Assembly (NCBI GenBank): GCA_038030265.1
Contig: CM075941.1
Location: 18,476,001 to 18,540,000, forward strand
Reading direction: 5' to 3'
DNA from: Corythucha ciliata
Taxonomy: Eukaryota > Arthropoda > Insecta > Hemiptera > Tingidae
DNA: 64,000 nucleotides
The notes beneath the pieces were generated by a model. The model saw only the letters and a list, made by a program, of their open reading frames with translations, did not search any database and was not told the DNA's origin. This document shows, one piece after another, positions 9,607 to 20,302 of the stretch; position 1 is the first letter of the stretch; every line of letters begins with the position of its first letter. Made by a program: the position numbers and the translations under genes.

Positions 9607-11754
9607 TTATCTGTAATCGATCACCATACGAATTTTCCTTTTGCCGGAGGCATCTGCCTTTTTTGGTACTACCCAAACAGGTGAATTGTAAGGGGAATTG
9701 GATTCGCAAATAATTTTGTTCTTTAAAAGTTTGTCAATTTCTATTTTTATGTCTTCCCGAAAAATTTGAGGATATCTATAGTTTCTTGTATAAACTGGAA
9801 TTTCATCTTTAGTCTGTATCTTGTGTTTTAGTAAATTAGTGGCGGATGTTAAAATATCGCTTTCCCGTTTAATTATTTTTGGGAACTCAGAAAGAAGTTC
9901 GGTTATAGTTCTCTTTTCTTCTTGATTCATATGCTCCATTCGAATTAAATTAGGAATTTCTTTCTTTATTTCTTCTAGTTTGTCTTTGTCTGTCTTTTCT
10001 TTGCTACTAAAATATTCGATTTCGTGTATTTCCATGGGCTCGGGACAAATGGTCATAAGCTCTTGAGCGACGATCAAACATTTTACCTTATCTTTATCAA
10101 GATTATAGATTCCTTCTTTAACAGTATATTTATTATGTTCTATTCCCCTAATCAATCCTTCTTTTAAATTATCCTTATTTATAATTGGCAATTCCACAAT
10201 ATTAAGACCTTTTTCTAACTGGATTTTCTTTTCTTCTCCAATGAAAGTAAAATTTAATTTGAAATGTTTTTCGTCAGCTATCATTGTTTGATTTTCGAAA
10301 TTTATTTTTAAATTTAACTCTCGCATTGTTTCATTTCCTAACAAAGCGTCGTATTTTTCTGAAAATGGAAAGATGTACATTTTTACTTTTTTCTTAATTC
10401 CGAAATGTGAATTTAAATCGGTTAAGATGTACTCATGGCCTTCCTTTTCACCAGCTGGAGTACTGACGATAAAATGTTCTGCATAACGAGGGAATTTTGG
10501 AGAGACTAATTTAGGATGAACATAATTTTGAGCTGCTCCTGTGTCTCTTAGCCATTTCAAACCGTAATTGTCTTGACAGAAGGGCAATGATCTACCAACT
10601 AGATTCAATTCTAATTTTGATTTCTCGCTGGGCTTACGCAACTGTTGCTGCCATAATTTAAAAGAATCATTAAGTGCGTTAATGGGAGGATTTTCATTTG
10701 CGTATAAATTTTGTCGTTCACGAGGGATATAATTTTGCGAAATGTTTTGTTCTTGGGGCGTACCATAAAAGTTAATGAATTCTGGGTTTGCCTGAGTTTG
10801 AGGATAATTTGTCTCTTGATAAGGAGGAAGAATATGATGAAATTCTTGGTTTCTAAAATTTGGTCTATCACTCACTGTTCTCATAGAAACTGTATTTTGT
10901 CCGATGGGGGCGAAATTTCCACGCTGTGGGAATTGATTTTGATAATTTTGTTCTCTTCCATGGTTCTGAAATTGTCTTGGGGGTTGATATTGAAAAGCTT
11001 GGTGATTATTAAATGGTCTGTGCGAATGTTGAAAAGCTTGATGGTTTTGAAATTGTCTTTGTTGTTGGGGCTGATTAAATTGTGCATTTATTTGTCTACC
11101 AATATTCATTCTTGAGCCATTGTCATACCTTTTATTCTTAAAATTATCGTTATTTTGAAAGTTTCGATTCAATTGTTCAATGATGAAAGTACACTTAGTA
11201 TTTAAGATAGTTCTAAATTCAATTAAAGATTCAGGATTGAAAGTCATAATGTGATTAGTTAATTGCCACGGGAGAGTAGCATACATATGGTGGATTATTT
11301 CTTTTTCGGTTGTCTCAATGATAGAATTTAAAACTTCTCCGGCTACGCCGTCGATTCCTAATTTCGCGTAAATTAAATGTCTTATGCTTTCTAATCTATT
11401 AAGATACTCTGTAGGGGATTCTTTTGGGAATAGCTTACTTTGATATATTTCTGCTTTTAATGAGTCAAATGTTCTGGAGTCCGCAAAATTTGATCTTAAT
11501 AGTTCAAGAAGCTGAGCTACAGTGTTTACTTCGCGCGTTAGAATTAACGATTGTGCAGAGCCAGTTAATTTCGCCTTAATTTTATTTAAAAGAAGTATAT
11601 GATTTTGTGCTCGCTGGGCAACCTTGTCAGCGCAAGTAACATTCATTATATTAGTAACTGAAGATATGAAAAATAGAAGTTCTCTAGGGTTTCCATCGTA
11701 TGACGGTAGATGGTCGTAATCTTCTCTTTTGATTTCTCTATTTATTTCGGCCAT
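9607..11754 (-). CDS. gag-pol: Gag-protease-RT start of the Gypsy element, 715 aa
   Basis: One open frame holds Gag (about residues 1-390), protease and the start of RT, so Gag and Pol are fused in this copy rather than joined by a -1 shift. Gag shows helical capsid-like sequence and then a Q/N/F-rich stretch (about 210-350) with no CCHC zinc knuckle, as is usual for errantiviruses. The protease active site is D404-T-G-A (codon at 10,545-10,543), with LLGNE downstream. The RT fingers begin with [12 protein letters not shown]. The ORF stops at VIDYR because of the frameshift at about 9,607. The start ATG at 11,754 follows a roughly 390-bp leader. Confidence 0.88.
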   Translation of the reverse strand: MAEINREIKREDYDHLPSYDGNPRELLFFISSVTNIMNVTCADKVAQRAQNHILLLNKIKAKLTGSAQSLILTREVNTVAQLLELLRSNFADSRTFDSLKAEIYQSKLFPKESPTEYLNRLESIRHLIYAKLGIDGVAGEVLNSIIETTEKEIIHHMYATLPWQLTNHIMTFNPESLIEFRTILNTKCTFIIEQLNRNFQNNDNFKNKRYDNGSRMNIGRQINAQFNQPQQQRQFQNHQAFQHSHRPFNNHQAFQYQPPRQFQNHGREQNYQNQFPQRGNFAPIGQNTVSMRTVSDRPNFRNQEFHHILPPYQETNYPQTQANPEFINFYGTPQEQNISQNYIPRERQNLYANENPPINALNDSFKLWQQQLRKPSEKSKLELNLVGRSLPFCQDNYGLKWLRDTGAAQNYVHPKLVSPKFPRYAEHFIVSTPAGEKEGHEYILTDLNSHFGIKKKVKMYIFPFSEKYDALLGNETMRELNLKINFENQTMIADEKHFKLNFTFIGEEKKIQLEKGLNIVELPIINKDNLKEGLIRGIEHNKYTVKEGIYNLDKDKVKCLIVAQELMTICPEPMEIHEIEYFSSKEKTDKDKLEEIKKEIPNLIRMEHMNQEEKRTITELLSEFPKIIKRESDILTSATNLLKHKIQTKDEIPVYTRNYRYPQIFREDIKIEIDKLLKNKIICESNSPYNSPVWVVPKKADASGKRKIRMVIDYR

Positions 11755-11937
11755 AGCGCTTAAATCTTAAGTTGTATTTTGTTTATAAAGAAAATTAAAA
11801 GGATTATTAATTTTATTTTAACGCTTACTAGTTTTTAAAGGAGAAGAGTGAAAGTGATCAAACTAGGAGTCTTATTTTTATTTTATTTTTTTGTTCTGCG
11901 ACGAGTCCAATTTTGATGTTCTTGACTGACTGATGAA

Positions 11938-12103
11938 AGTGGGACAATCGGTCACACTTCACTTCAAATTAGGTTTCCGAAAATGGTGAGACAAATGGTC
12001 GTACCTCATAAAACGCGAGAAAATTGGTGGGACAACTGGTCACACTCGTTAAAGCACGCGTTTTTGATTTTTTTCGGAAAACGGTGGGATAAATGATCAC
12101 GCC
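11938..12103. repeat. Four spaced direct repeats in the Gypsy leader
   Basis: GTGGGACAATCGGTCACACT (11,939) recurs in variant form at 11,985, 12,026 and 12,083, spaced 41-57 bp apart. The position between primer-binding site and gag matches that of the repeated protein-binding insulator in Drosophila gypsy. The motif itself differs from that insulator, so a regulatory role is inference. Confidence 0.7.
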
Positions 12104-12130
12104 GTATCACTAATTTGCACTTAGTCAGTT

Positions 12131-12148
12131 CCTGCAATCCGGGCGCCA
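12131..12148 (-). promoter_or_regulatory. Primer-binding site
   Basis: On the minus strand the 5' LTR ends in T and continues GGCGCCCGGATTGCAGG. TGGCGCCC is the usual start of a lysine-tRNA-type primer site. The match beyond the first eight bases cannot be checked here. Confidence 0.7.
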
Positions 12149-12356
12149 GTTAAATGCGACAAGTCGAGAATTAGGTTTTTAAAAAACACTTTATTTTAAT
12201 TTACACAAAAATAACAACTTAAAACGCCGCGCTTCTACAATCGACTAACTAACTAAGTATCTTTACAGGGAAATTTATATTGATAGGAAGACGCCAACTA
12301 AGCGATTCCCAGCAATATCTTATTACAATAAAATAGAGGAAAATAGCCTTATAACT
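12148..12356 (-). repeat. 5' LTR of the env-bearing Gypsy element
   Basis: 209-bp partner of 5119-5327. It is followed on the right by the CGGG target duplication (12,357-12,360). Confidence 0.95.
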
Positions 12357-12360
12357 CGGG

Positions 12361-12440
12361 TAAGGCGAGAAAGTGTATGCCGAGTATTAGACGAGGGGGG
12401 GCAACAGGAGGGGGGTCACCTGTGCAAGTCCCCCTTAAGT
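12361..12440. mobile_element. Older MITE, right end after the Gypsy insertion
   Basis: TAAGGCGAGAAAGTGTATG and the following CCGAGTATTAGACGAGGGG complement 4845-4886. Removing the Gypsy element and one CGGG restores a continuous arm. Confidence 0.75.
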
Positions 12441-12455
12441 CGAAAGTAAACAACA

Positions 12456-12603
12456 CTAAGGTGGCGAACATACTAGAGCGATATGATATCGTTTCGACGT
12501 CGCCGACGCTAATTGACTGTGTCTAGGACAGACAGAAACAACTGGAAATGTGTCAGAGTAATGTAAAAACGATATCGTATCGCCACAGTATGAACGCCGC
12601 CTA
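12456..12603. mobile_element. Short MITE, ~148 bp
   Basis: CTAAGGTGGCGAACATACT at the left pairs imperfectly with AGTATGAACGCCGCC at the right. CGATATGATATCG/CGATATCGTATCG blocks pair inside. Confidence 0.55.
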
Positions 12604-12824
12604 AAGATGGTCGAGCAATTCAATTAACCGGACCCTTTAAAAAGTATTTCAACAATTGCAGTATTATATCGATTCTTATACAAATTATCGACCAATTAGG
12701 GCTATTAGGTGAAAAAAATAACTAAGCTGTTTTTTTCGTATAAAACGACGTTTCGTCGGTCAATTCGCCGACCTCATCAGGCAACGATAAACAGGCAGTT
12801 AAATCAATTAAAAATTCAAATGTA
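12604..12824. other. Unassigned sequence before the Tigger element
   Basis: No gene recognised. The motif ACGACGTTTCGTCGG (about 12,747) is a small palindrome. The segment may be 5' sequence of the decayed Gypsy element, but no domain is visible. Confidence 0.4.
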
Positions 12825-13631
12825 CAGTAAAACCTCGTTAATACACCCCTCTGTAGTACGACGTTTTTCTCCGGTCCCTAGGACCTGTAGGAATTTTAAC
12901 AGTGAAAATATCCCGCTTAAAGCACCTCCACTTAGTACACCGTCCCGCGTAATACGACGAATTCTCAATGCCCGCGGAAAGAAAATCCCGGGTAATGCCT
13001 CGGTATCGGTGGTCTCTAAATACAACATAGTCACGCCGATTACATCTGTTGAATGCCAGGCGACTGTGTGAGTAAACTTCAGCCCCACGATCAAGGTGTG
13101 ATCGCAAGAAGTTGGTTCAACTTTACCAACGTGAGATTGACTTCCCCCGAAATTAACGTCCTGGATGCGATCCATTATGTTTCGAGTGCCTGGGATGAGA
13201 TTAAACAGGAAGTTATCACGAATTGTTTTCGAAGAGCCTCCTTTGGGCGTGAGAATGACGATACACTTTGAAATCCTGTCGAGCTGTTGGATATCGAATT
13301 TGAGGAGCGGTACCCTGGCTACAAATTGGTAGACGGCGAGTTGCCAACTACATACCGAGATTCTCGATATGGCGGACTTCATCAAGCAGGCCACACGTGA
13401 GGACGTACCTGATGATAATGAGGACGATGACGGAGGAGAAGATCCGCCGCCACTTCCAACACTCACGGGCGTTTCTGAATCCGTCGCTGGAGTTATCTCC
13501 AGTGTCTTACACGGAATCCCGCGTACAACACCGAAACGGTGTTATGAGCGGGATTCCTTGTACTACACCTTCCCGCTTAGTAGGACGTTTTTCCATTTCC
13601 CCGTCACCGGTGTATTAACGAGGTTTTACTG
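12825..13631 (+). mobile_element. Internally deleted Tigger (pogo-like) transposon
   Basis: Begins CAGTAAAACCTCGTTAATAC and ends with the complement GTATTAACGAGGTTTTACTG. TA dinucleotides flank both sides (12,823-12,824 and 13,632-13,633), the pogo/Tigger target duplication. Further inverted copies of the subterminal sequence lie just inside each end. At 807 bp it retains only the C-terminal part of a transposase. It interrupts a Gypsy RT: coding sequence of that element resumes right after the right TA. Confidence 0.9.
13053..13360 (+). pseudogene. Tigger/pogo transposase C-terminal fragment
   Basis: The translation contains LQPHDQGVI, AWDEIKQEVITNCFRRASFG and then an acidic stretch. This order is the end of pogo/Tigger DDE transposases: the third catalytic aspartate sits in LQP.DQG, followed by the conserved W...T..NCF.. 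helix. The DNA-binding domains and the first two catalytic residues are absent. The frame breaks around 13,270. Confidence 0.8.
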
Positions 13632-13633
13632 TA

Positions 13634-16066
13634 TCTGCAGACCCTCCAAAAGCAGTTGGGCCAATCCTTTACATATGGTACCCAAAAAGTCAGGTGATTG
13701 GAGGCCATGCGGAGACTACCGTCGCCTCAACGCTGCAACCAAACCAGACAAATACCCTATTCCTCATATTCATGAATTTAATCACATGCTTCACAACAAT
13801 ACTATTTTTTCCAAACTCGATCTCGTAAAGGCTTACTACCACATTCCAATGGATCCAAAAGATGTTTAAAAAACAGCAATTACGACTCCATTCGGCTTAT
13901 ATGAATTTTTGGTCATGCCGTTTGGTCTCTGCAATGCAGCACAAACTTTTCAGAGGTTCATCAATAAAGTCCTCCAGGAATTCGAGTTTTGTTTTACGTA
14001 CTTGGATGACATTCTCGTCGCATCTTCAAATAAAGAAGAACATCTTCATCACTTGGACTTTATTTTTTCGAAAACTAGACGAATTTAACATCTGTCTAAA
14101 CGTCGAAAAATGTCAATTCGCCCAAACACAGATTTCCTTCCTGGGACATCACATCTCTCCGGCTGGAATTTCCCCTCTACCCGAAAAAGTCGAAGCTATT
14201 CTCAACTACGAGAAACCCAAGACCATCAAATCTCTTCGTCGTTATCTCGGAATGATCAATTTTTACCGGCGCTTCATCCCTCGTGCCGCCGAAATCCAAG
14301 CTACATTACACGATCTCACAAAAGGAGACAAAAAACAAGACTCCCCCATCATCTGGTCAGCCGAAACCGAACACGCGTTCGAGACAAGCAAAACCTCCAT
14401 AGCACAAGCAGCATTACTCGCTCACCCGGCGTCGTTACCGCTAGTTTTGATGGTTGACGCATAGGATGTCGCTGTTGGAGCCGTAATGCATCAAGTCAGG
14501 AATGGAAATCCGGAGCCCCCCGGTTTTTTCTCAAAAAAACTCTCTAACGCTCAAAAGAAGTACAGCACGTATGATCGCGAACTGTTGGCCATATACGAGA
14601 CAATAAAATATTTCCGGTTCATGATTGAAGGCAGTCCTTTCGTCATTTATACTGACCACAAGCCTCTAGTTTATGATTTTCGTCAAAATCCTGATAAAGC
14701 AACTCCTCGTCAATTCCGATACTTCGATTTCATATCCCAATTCTCTACTGTCATCCGTTACTCTCGCGGAAAAGACAATGTCGTTGCTGATTTTTTATCG
14801 AGAATTGAAGCGATCAACCTCATCGACTTTAAAGAATTTCAACAGTTGCAAGAAGAGGATAACGAATTGAAGAGGGCCCTTCAGGGAAAATACCCGTCTC
14901 TACAACTTAAGAAAGTTACCGGGGTAGGCGGAGTGGACATTTACTGCGACACAAGAAACAGACCTTTCGTCCCCCTTACCCTTAGAAAAAAGATTTTCGA
15001 CAAATTTAATGGCCTAGCGCATCCTGGAATCCGGAGAACCCAAAAATTGATTCTGGAAAAATTCGTCTGGCCCAGTATCAACAAAGATTGTCGACACTGG
15101 GCCCGAACTTGTCTACCATGTCAGCAAAATAAAGTCACGCGACATGTCAAAAGTCCACTTCAACACATTGCACTACCCGAAAATCGTTTTCAGCACATCA
15201 ACGTCGATTTAATCGGTCCCATGCCAAACGTTCGAGGATACTCCTATTGTTTAACTATCATCGATAGATACTCGCAATGGCCTGAGGCTATTCCTTTACG
15301 AGACATCTCGGCTGAAACGGTCGCAATATCTTTGCTAGAGCATTGGATAGCCCGATTCGGCGTTCCAACTCAAATAACAACGGATAGAGGACGCCAATTT
15401 GAATCCAAGCTTTTCCGTGCATTGAACGAAATGCTCGGCATCAAACACCTCTCGTCTACATCTTACCACCCACAATCAAATGGGAAAATCAAAAGGTGGC
15501 ACCGTTGTTTGAAAACATCTATCAAATGTGTAACTTCAACTGACTGGGTCGAAAAACTACCTCTCATTCTCTTAGGACTCCGAACTGTTGTCAACGACGC
15601 GACCGGTTTCACTTCCGCTGAAATGGTTTACGGCACATCTCTCAAAATACCCGGCGAATTCTTCACTCCTTCTCAAACCCAATTCGACCATTCCGCACAC
15701 GTTCAAAACATTAAATCATTTTTTCACAACATTCACCCTGTTCCCCAAAAATTTCGCCAAAAACAAAAGATTTTCTTCCATCAAGATTAGGACAAATGTT
15801 CCCATGTCTTCATTTGAAACGACGATGTTAAGAAACCGCTGCAAAAAACCTACGAAGGCCGATTCGAAGTGATCCAAAGGCATCAAAAGTATTTCGTCGT
15901 CAGAAAGGATACGAAAGAAGACTCCGTATCGATTGATCGCCTCAAACCAGCTCACCTCCTCAACATGCCTGACCGAATAGACAACCTCGACCCGCCCACG
16001 TACCGTTGCTACCAGTCAGTCCGTTTCAAAGACATATTTCCGTCGTTGTCACTAGGGAGGGAGTAA
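13634..16066 (+). pseudogene. pol: Decayed Gypsy pol: RT, RNase H, integrase
   Basis: Coding sequence of a Ty3/Gypsy element distinct from the one at 5-12 kb. RT begins [20 protein letters not shown] and continues through VMPFGLCNAAQTFQR and the catalytic YLDD. RNase H (FFSKKLSNAQKKYSTYDREL), an HHCC domain (CLPCQQ) and an integrase core (VDLIGP, TTDRGRQFES) follow. The integrase glutamate is lysine (codon 15,491-15,493, SNGKIKRWH). Breaks are a stop at 13,867, a frameshift near 14,080, and stops at 14,462, 15,788 and about 15,815; several fit C-to-T or G-to-A transitions. Gag and protease are missing 5', where the Tigger element sits. The longest uninterrupted part is 14,486-15,790. Confidence 0.9.
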
Positions 16067-16075
16067 TGTGGCGAA
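16050..16075 (+). promoter_or_regulatory. Polypurine tract and probable 3' LTR start of the decayed Gypsy
   Basis: AGGGAGGGAG follows the last codons and is succeeded by TGTGGCGAAC, a TG-initial sequence suited to an LTR start. No matching 5' LTR was found, so the LTR itself is not annotated. Confidence 0.5.
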
Positions 16076-16200
16076 CAAATTCTCACCTTTCCATTTTACC
16101 TTTTAAAACATATTGTCATAAACAAAAAAAATAAAGTTGTATTGTACTCGTTTACTGATTAAAGAAAAGTTTCTTTGAAATCTTAGCTTGCGGGATACCC

Positions 16201-18245
16201 TTAACTATCGCCGCAACAACTTGATCTCCTGGACATATGGAGATCCAGGGAATGTGGATGTCCCAGGGGGTCTGGGATGTGGATGAATCCACATTGATTT
16301 ACAAGTTCAACGTCCGTGATGCGGCCTCCGTAGCCTTTCGAAATAAAATTTATGAAACCGTTTGGCGTACAAGATACCAAATATTTGAAGGTGTTACAAT
16401 TGTAGTAACTACTACATGTCATGGCCTGCTTGTATGAATTGTTTGGTTTTTCCACTTATATCTCCATACAGTCGATAATAGCTGCCACTCTCGAAAAAAT
16501 TTTTCGAAATGGCATGGGAAGTTTAAGAAAAACTCTCTCTCTGGTGGGCCAGTAAACGAATTGACGTAACTGGGTCGTTAATTTAGGCAGGGTTTTTTGA
16601 AATATTTTTGATGCATTGGACGCAGAAATCCCGAAATCATCGTTTAGGATGCCGAACTGATGATTGCACCTCAATTTTTTCAATTTAATCATAATGTAAT
16701 GGGATTGACGTAGATTCAGCCAGCATTCCTATCACAAAGAAACATTCTGGCGTAACGCCCAAGTACAACTTGGGCCTTCCTTCAATGTTTATGAGTGTTT
16801 TGCTACAGTACTTCTCTTTATGTAACTGAATTTCAGCCACAGTAATACCAGACAATGCAGTCGTAATAGATAACGATCCGGGCGCTGCCATGACATCTGC
16901 GTCACTGAATAAGTCACTGATTTCACTGTCCGTAAAGTCGCACTCTGCCTTTACCTTTTCATGGCTGAGCTTAGGCTTTTTTCGAGTCACTTCGTGTTGG
17001 AAGGGCGATGTTGAGACGGACGATGTTTTCGTCGCAACCTGGACAGCTGCACTTCTATAGGGCGCCCTTGCTATAATCCCGACGTCACGGCAGAACGGCT
17101 GAGCCTGAATGCCTGCAGAAATTTTCGGAAAAATTAATGACATGAAATGAAATTATTCCAAAAAAAGGTCCTCCTCCATCGTATGACCTGTGAATGAAAA
17201 CAGTGAAAGGCCTAGGGAGGGGGGGATTTTTTTTTTGTTCAACTCAATTATAATAGCTGTAGGTATTAGGTAATAGGCTGTTCTGATTCCGACTGATTAT
17301 TTAAGCCCTTGCCACACAGAGCGTAAGCCGATCGCACTTATTTCACGAGGGCAGAGGCTTGTTTGCTCGCACAACATTCCACGTTCTCTATTAGCGTTAT
17401 GCGTGGGGAGGTTTTAATATAGTTCAGGAACCCACATAACGCAAATTTTGGAACACAAATTCCTAGCCATGAGATTTATTACGGAATTTGTGTTTTTTGT
17501 GAGCGCCAATCGTTTTTTGTCTGGCTTTGGTGAACGACTACCGGACTCACCTATCTTTCCTAATAATTGGCGAAAGTGGTGATGTAAAAGAATCGTTGCC
17601 AGAGAAAACGGTATCTGCTGCTTTCGAACTGGACGGGATAAGATCGGTGAAGTTCTTCAGGCTGGCAGCGTCTTGTTTGATGAGCTCCCTTGTCAGACAA
17701 TGTCGCTCTTTTGTATCGGCAAAAAACAACCCTCCCTCTTCTAGGGTGTCTCTCCGGGGCCTTCTTGTTTTCTCTAGGATACCATTTTGATTTGTTACGA
17801 ATCTGAATATACCTACTATATAAGTGAAGTAGCTATATACATACGTTTTGGCACGCAGGATGGCAAGATAAATCTGGTAGGGATCACCCCTGGTTTTAAA
17901 CGGATTGCTATATTTTTGTTTTTAGCGGTGAACATTCGAGCGTAAAATAAATTCTCCACATCATTTTCAATCTGAAAAAATGACTATGAGTGCTGCGAAT
18001 ACTCTATAATCGGATTGTTACACTGAAATACTGAAAAGTACCAATCAAAATTTACTTGCGTCGAAATGATCTTCACAAACGAAGAACTTTGATTTTGGAG
18101 AGAGGGGTTTTGTGTCACTTCTTAATGCTTTAATCCACAGAGATCTCTGAGGCTCCTTTGAAGGCAGTGAAATGTAAAGTTTTTGGGGGGCAGTCATTGT
18201 CGTATTTGTGCAACTAGGGAAGAAACAGCATTTATATCTCTGCAC
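16201..18245 (-). pseudogene. THAP-domain DDE transposase (ISL2EU/Harbinger-related), broken
   Basis: Minus strand, in pieces. 18,245-18,050 encodes a THAP zinc finger (CCFFPSC, a central LWIKAL tryptophan, then FVCEDHF), cut by a probable GTAAAT donor. 17,729-17,547 is a possible middle exon. 17,113-16,690 starts after a TTTCTGCAG acceptor and carries a nuclear, charged linker and RPKLYLGVTPECFF. 16,692-16,201 carries a helix-turn-helix-like segment (FGISASNASKIF) and the DDE domain (RVAAIIDCMEI, NTFKYLVSCTPNGFINFISKGYGGR). The last two pieces are in different frames near 16,690, and the third catalytic acid is not seen. THAP proteins with this DDE_Tnp_4 domain are transposases or genes domesticated from them; the break favours a dead transposon. 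Confidence 0.75.
17144..17546. other. Intron-like or decayed sequence, no gene seen
   Basis: Lies between two coding blocks of the THAP transposase. A weak inverted pair (TTTAAGCCCTTGCCACACA near 17,302 and GCGTGGGGAGGTTTTAAT near 17,402) may be a degraded MITE. Confidence 0.35.
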
Positions 18246-18349
18246 TTTTAACGTTAAAACGCGTCAAAACAACACAAGTTGAGGCACCGAAAAGTATGTT
18301 GGTTACACAGTTGAAAAAAAAAAAAAAAGATGAAAAGCGTTATAGCACC

Positions 18350-18900
18350 ATGAAGGTGCCTGTACACTGCGCGAAACTTCCTCGCGAAACAGTTTCGTGA
18401 GGAAGCCTCGCGCAACGTGGGGAGTTTACACTAAGCGAAACAATTGAGGCGAGTCAAGCGAGGCAAGCAGGTGAGCCACCTTGCGAGGCAGCCATGCCAT
18501 GCCAAGAGGAATTGTTTTTTCGGTGCCGGGGACTGCGGAGGCCTTTTCATTGTTGGTTGCGACCGAACGTGGACAAACGAACGACACAATAATAAAAAAC
18601 AAATAAAAAAGTTTCACCCGGTCACTATCTGCGTCACCGAAAATGAACGCTACTTCTACTTCATTCACTATTTCCTCAGCACCCACCCCCTTTCACCGCG
18701 AGACAAAAGGGGCGTCTACACTAAGCGAAACAAGAAGGGTGAAACACTTTGATGCGCGCTAAAAAACCGACAACGGTTGGCTCGCCTCGAGACTGCCTCG
18801 CGCAACGTGTTTCGGGGTGAAACATCCATTTACATTACGCGAGACTTGACTCGCGAAACTGTTTCGCGAGGAAGTTTCGCGCAGTGTAAAGGCACCTTGA
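18350..18900. mobile_element. GC-rich MITE, ~550 bp
   Basis: AAGGTGCCTGTACACTGCGC at the left pairs with GCGCAGTGTAAAGGCACCTT at the right, and the pairing continues through CTTCCTCGCGAAAC. Internal GCGAGGC and AAGCGAAAC motifs repeat many times. No convincing protein is encoded. Confidence 0.75.
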
Positions 18901-19370
18901 GACCATGACAACTGACAGGGGGACTCCGATGCACAACTTCTCTAAAACACTACCAACTGTCTTCTCTTAATCACACTCATTCCGTGAGTTAAAGGCTGTT
19001 TTCTCTTTTTTCCTTAATCTCTTGTGTTATTTTCATAATGTATCCATTGAAAAAGTGTTTTTATGCGAAAAAGGTAAAAATTACTTGACGGCACATATGA
19101 CGTAAAAATTCAGGGCTGGCAATCACAACGTGTTTGAAACGACCAAAAAATTCTAAATTAGTTTATTAATTAACTATTGAGTTTTTATACGAACAGGCTA
19201 TGATTTGCGCTCTATTTTAGTATAAATGAACAGTACAAAATAAATTAGTGCGTAAGTTCTGACCCATGAAACTTCCTCACTCCCCCATAAGCTTAAAAGT
19301 TTACTTTATTTCGTTCATTAGGCGGGATTTGAAGTTGATCGAGCTAGAAACTAACTGCGTTCATAAGGAA
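18901..19370. other. No gene seen
   Basis: AT-rich sequence with no repeat or coding signal that I can support. Confidence 0.4.
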
Positions 19371-19404
19371 TACGTGGGTGATTCCACTAAAAGTGGCGAA
19401 ATCA
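19371..19404. repeat. Left terminal inverted repeat of the 3.6-kb transposon
   Basis: Begins TACGTGGGTGATTCC and ends GTGGCGAAATCA. The partner is 22,918-22,951. Confidence 0.8.
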
Positions 19405-19746
19405 GGGGTAGCAAGTCTCGATACTTTTTTGGCTATATTGTCAAATTTTTCCGATCCAAACATGTATTTCCATCACGTACGAACAAAATCTACGCACCAG
19501 CAGAGAAGTTTCTTTACCCGGGGTGGCATCAAGGCAATTATTAATAATCAGCGGTCCAGGGGAATGACAATAGTACTCAGGGGAATGACAAAACCAAGAG
19601 GGTAGTAGTCAAAAATGTGTATTCAACATGCATAAAACTTTCAGAACTAACCTGAATAAAATAATTCAGTCTCTTCAACGTGGCACTTTTAAATATTAAC
19701 CTCAAACTAAAAAATCGCGGTTCAGAAATCTGACTGTTAAGAATGC

Positions 19747-20302
19747 CTAGGGTTTGACTTTGCCAAAGCTTGTTAAAGCGTCGTACGAAATGGTGCCGAT
19801 CCTATATTTTATGCAGTCGTAGCAGTCAAAACTGCTGAGGGCGTTGAAATGAACTTGAGCGGAAATTTGGGGCTGGGAAACGTATTGGTGGACTTGAAGG
19901 GTCCCTTTAAATGCTGCAAGATTTTTGGGAATCAGGGACCGCGCACTTTCTATTTCGTGGTCGGCGACAACAAAGAGAGTGATCTTTTTGAGGCGTTTGC
20001 CGAGTTCAGTGGCCAATGAATTCACATCTGGAATATCGATTCCTTCAGCGACCAGTCGATCCGCAGTCCGTTTGAGGCAGCCCCCCAAGCCATCAGGGGC
20101 ACCTTTCCCATGTCCTGATTCAGAAAAATTTCCTGTGATGACATCAATGTATGGGAAATAGGCCGTGAGCCCTCTTGAAATAAGGAAAAACATCGCCTTA
20201 TTCCTATATTGCGACGTGGGGCCATCTGAAAGAAAATGTATTTTTTTCACAGGGGTACCACACGATTTTATGAACTCAAACACCTCATGGGGTGTGCCCA
20301 TA
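19747..20302 (-). pseudogene. DDE-like transposase, C-terminal part
   Basis: Continues the protein of 20,268-22,001 after a one-base shift near 20,298. It contains IHFLSDGPTSQYRNK and, about 40 residues on, SGHGKGAPDGLGGCLKRTAD, both strongly conserved-looking blocks. The aspartates in SDG (20,224-20,226) and APDG (20,092-20,094) are candidate second and third catalytic acids. The C-terminus ends in SFGKVKP. I recall such blocks from uncharacterised proteins of insects and cnidarians, but this is memory and not a search. Confidence 0.65.

Larger units (their letters stand above)
5119..12356 (-). mobile_element. Complete env-bearing Gypsy (errantivirus-like) LTR element
   Basis: A 7,238-bp element on the minus strand: LTR, leader, gag-protease-RT-RNase H-integrase, env, LTR. 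The LTRs are 209 bp, start AGTTA and end TAACT, and differ at one position that I can see, so the insertion is recent. CGGG flanks both sides (5115-5118 and 12,357-12,360) as a 4-bp target duplication. At least three frameshifts (near 9,607, 8,690 and 5,815) and a lost integrase glutamate break the copy. With such similar LTRs, some frameshifts could be assembly indels. Errantiviruses are endogenous insect retroviruses of the Ty3/Gypsy group. Confidence 0.93.

Noticed and set aside
10611..11115. Open frames overlapping the Gypsy gag region in other frames
   Set aside because: Shadow frames over the Q/N-rich gag segment.
12460..16075. GTGGCGAAC near 12,460 and TGTGGCGAAC near 16,065 as paired LTR starts of the decayed Gypsy
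   Set aside because: Similarity stops after about 10 bases; the first lies in the inverted repeat of a short MITE.
18426..18752. Overlapping 86- and 102-codon frames in the GC-rich MITE
   Set aside because: They lie inside an inverted-repeat element with repeated GCGAGGC motifs and encode nothing recognisable.
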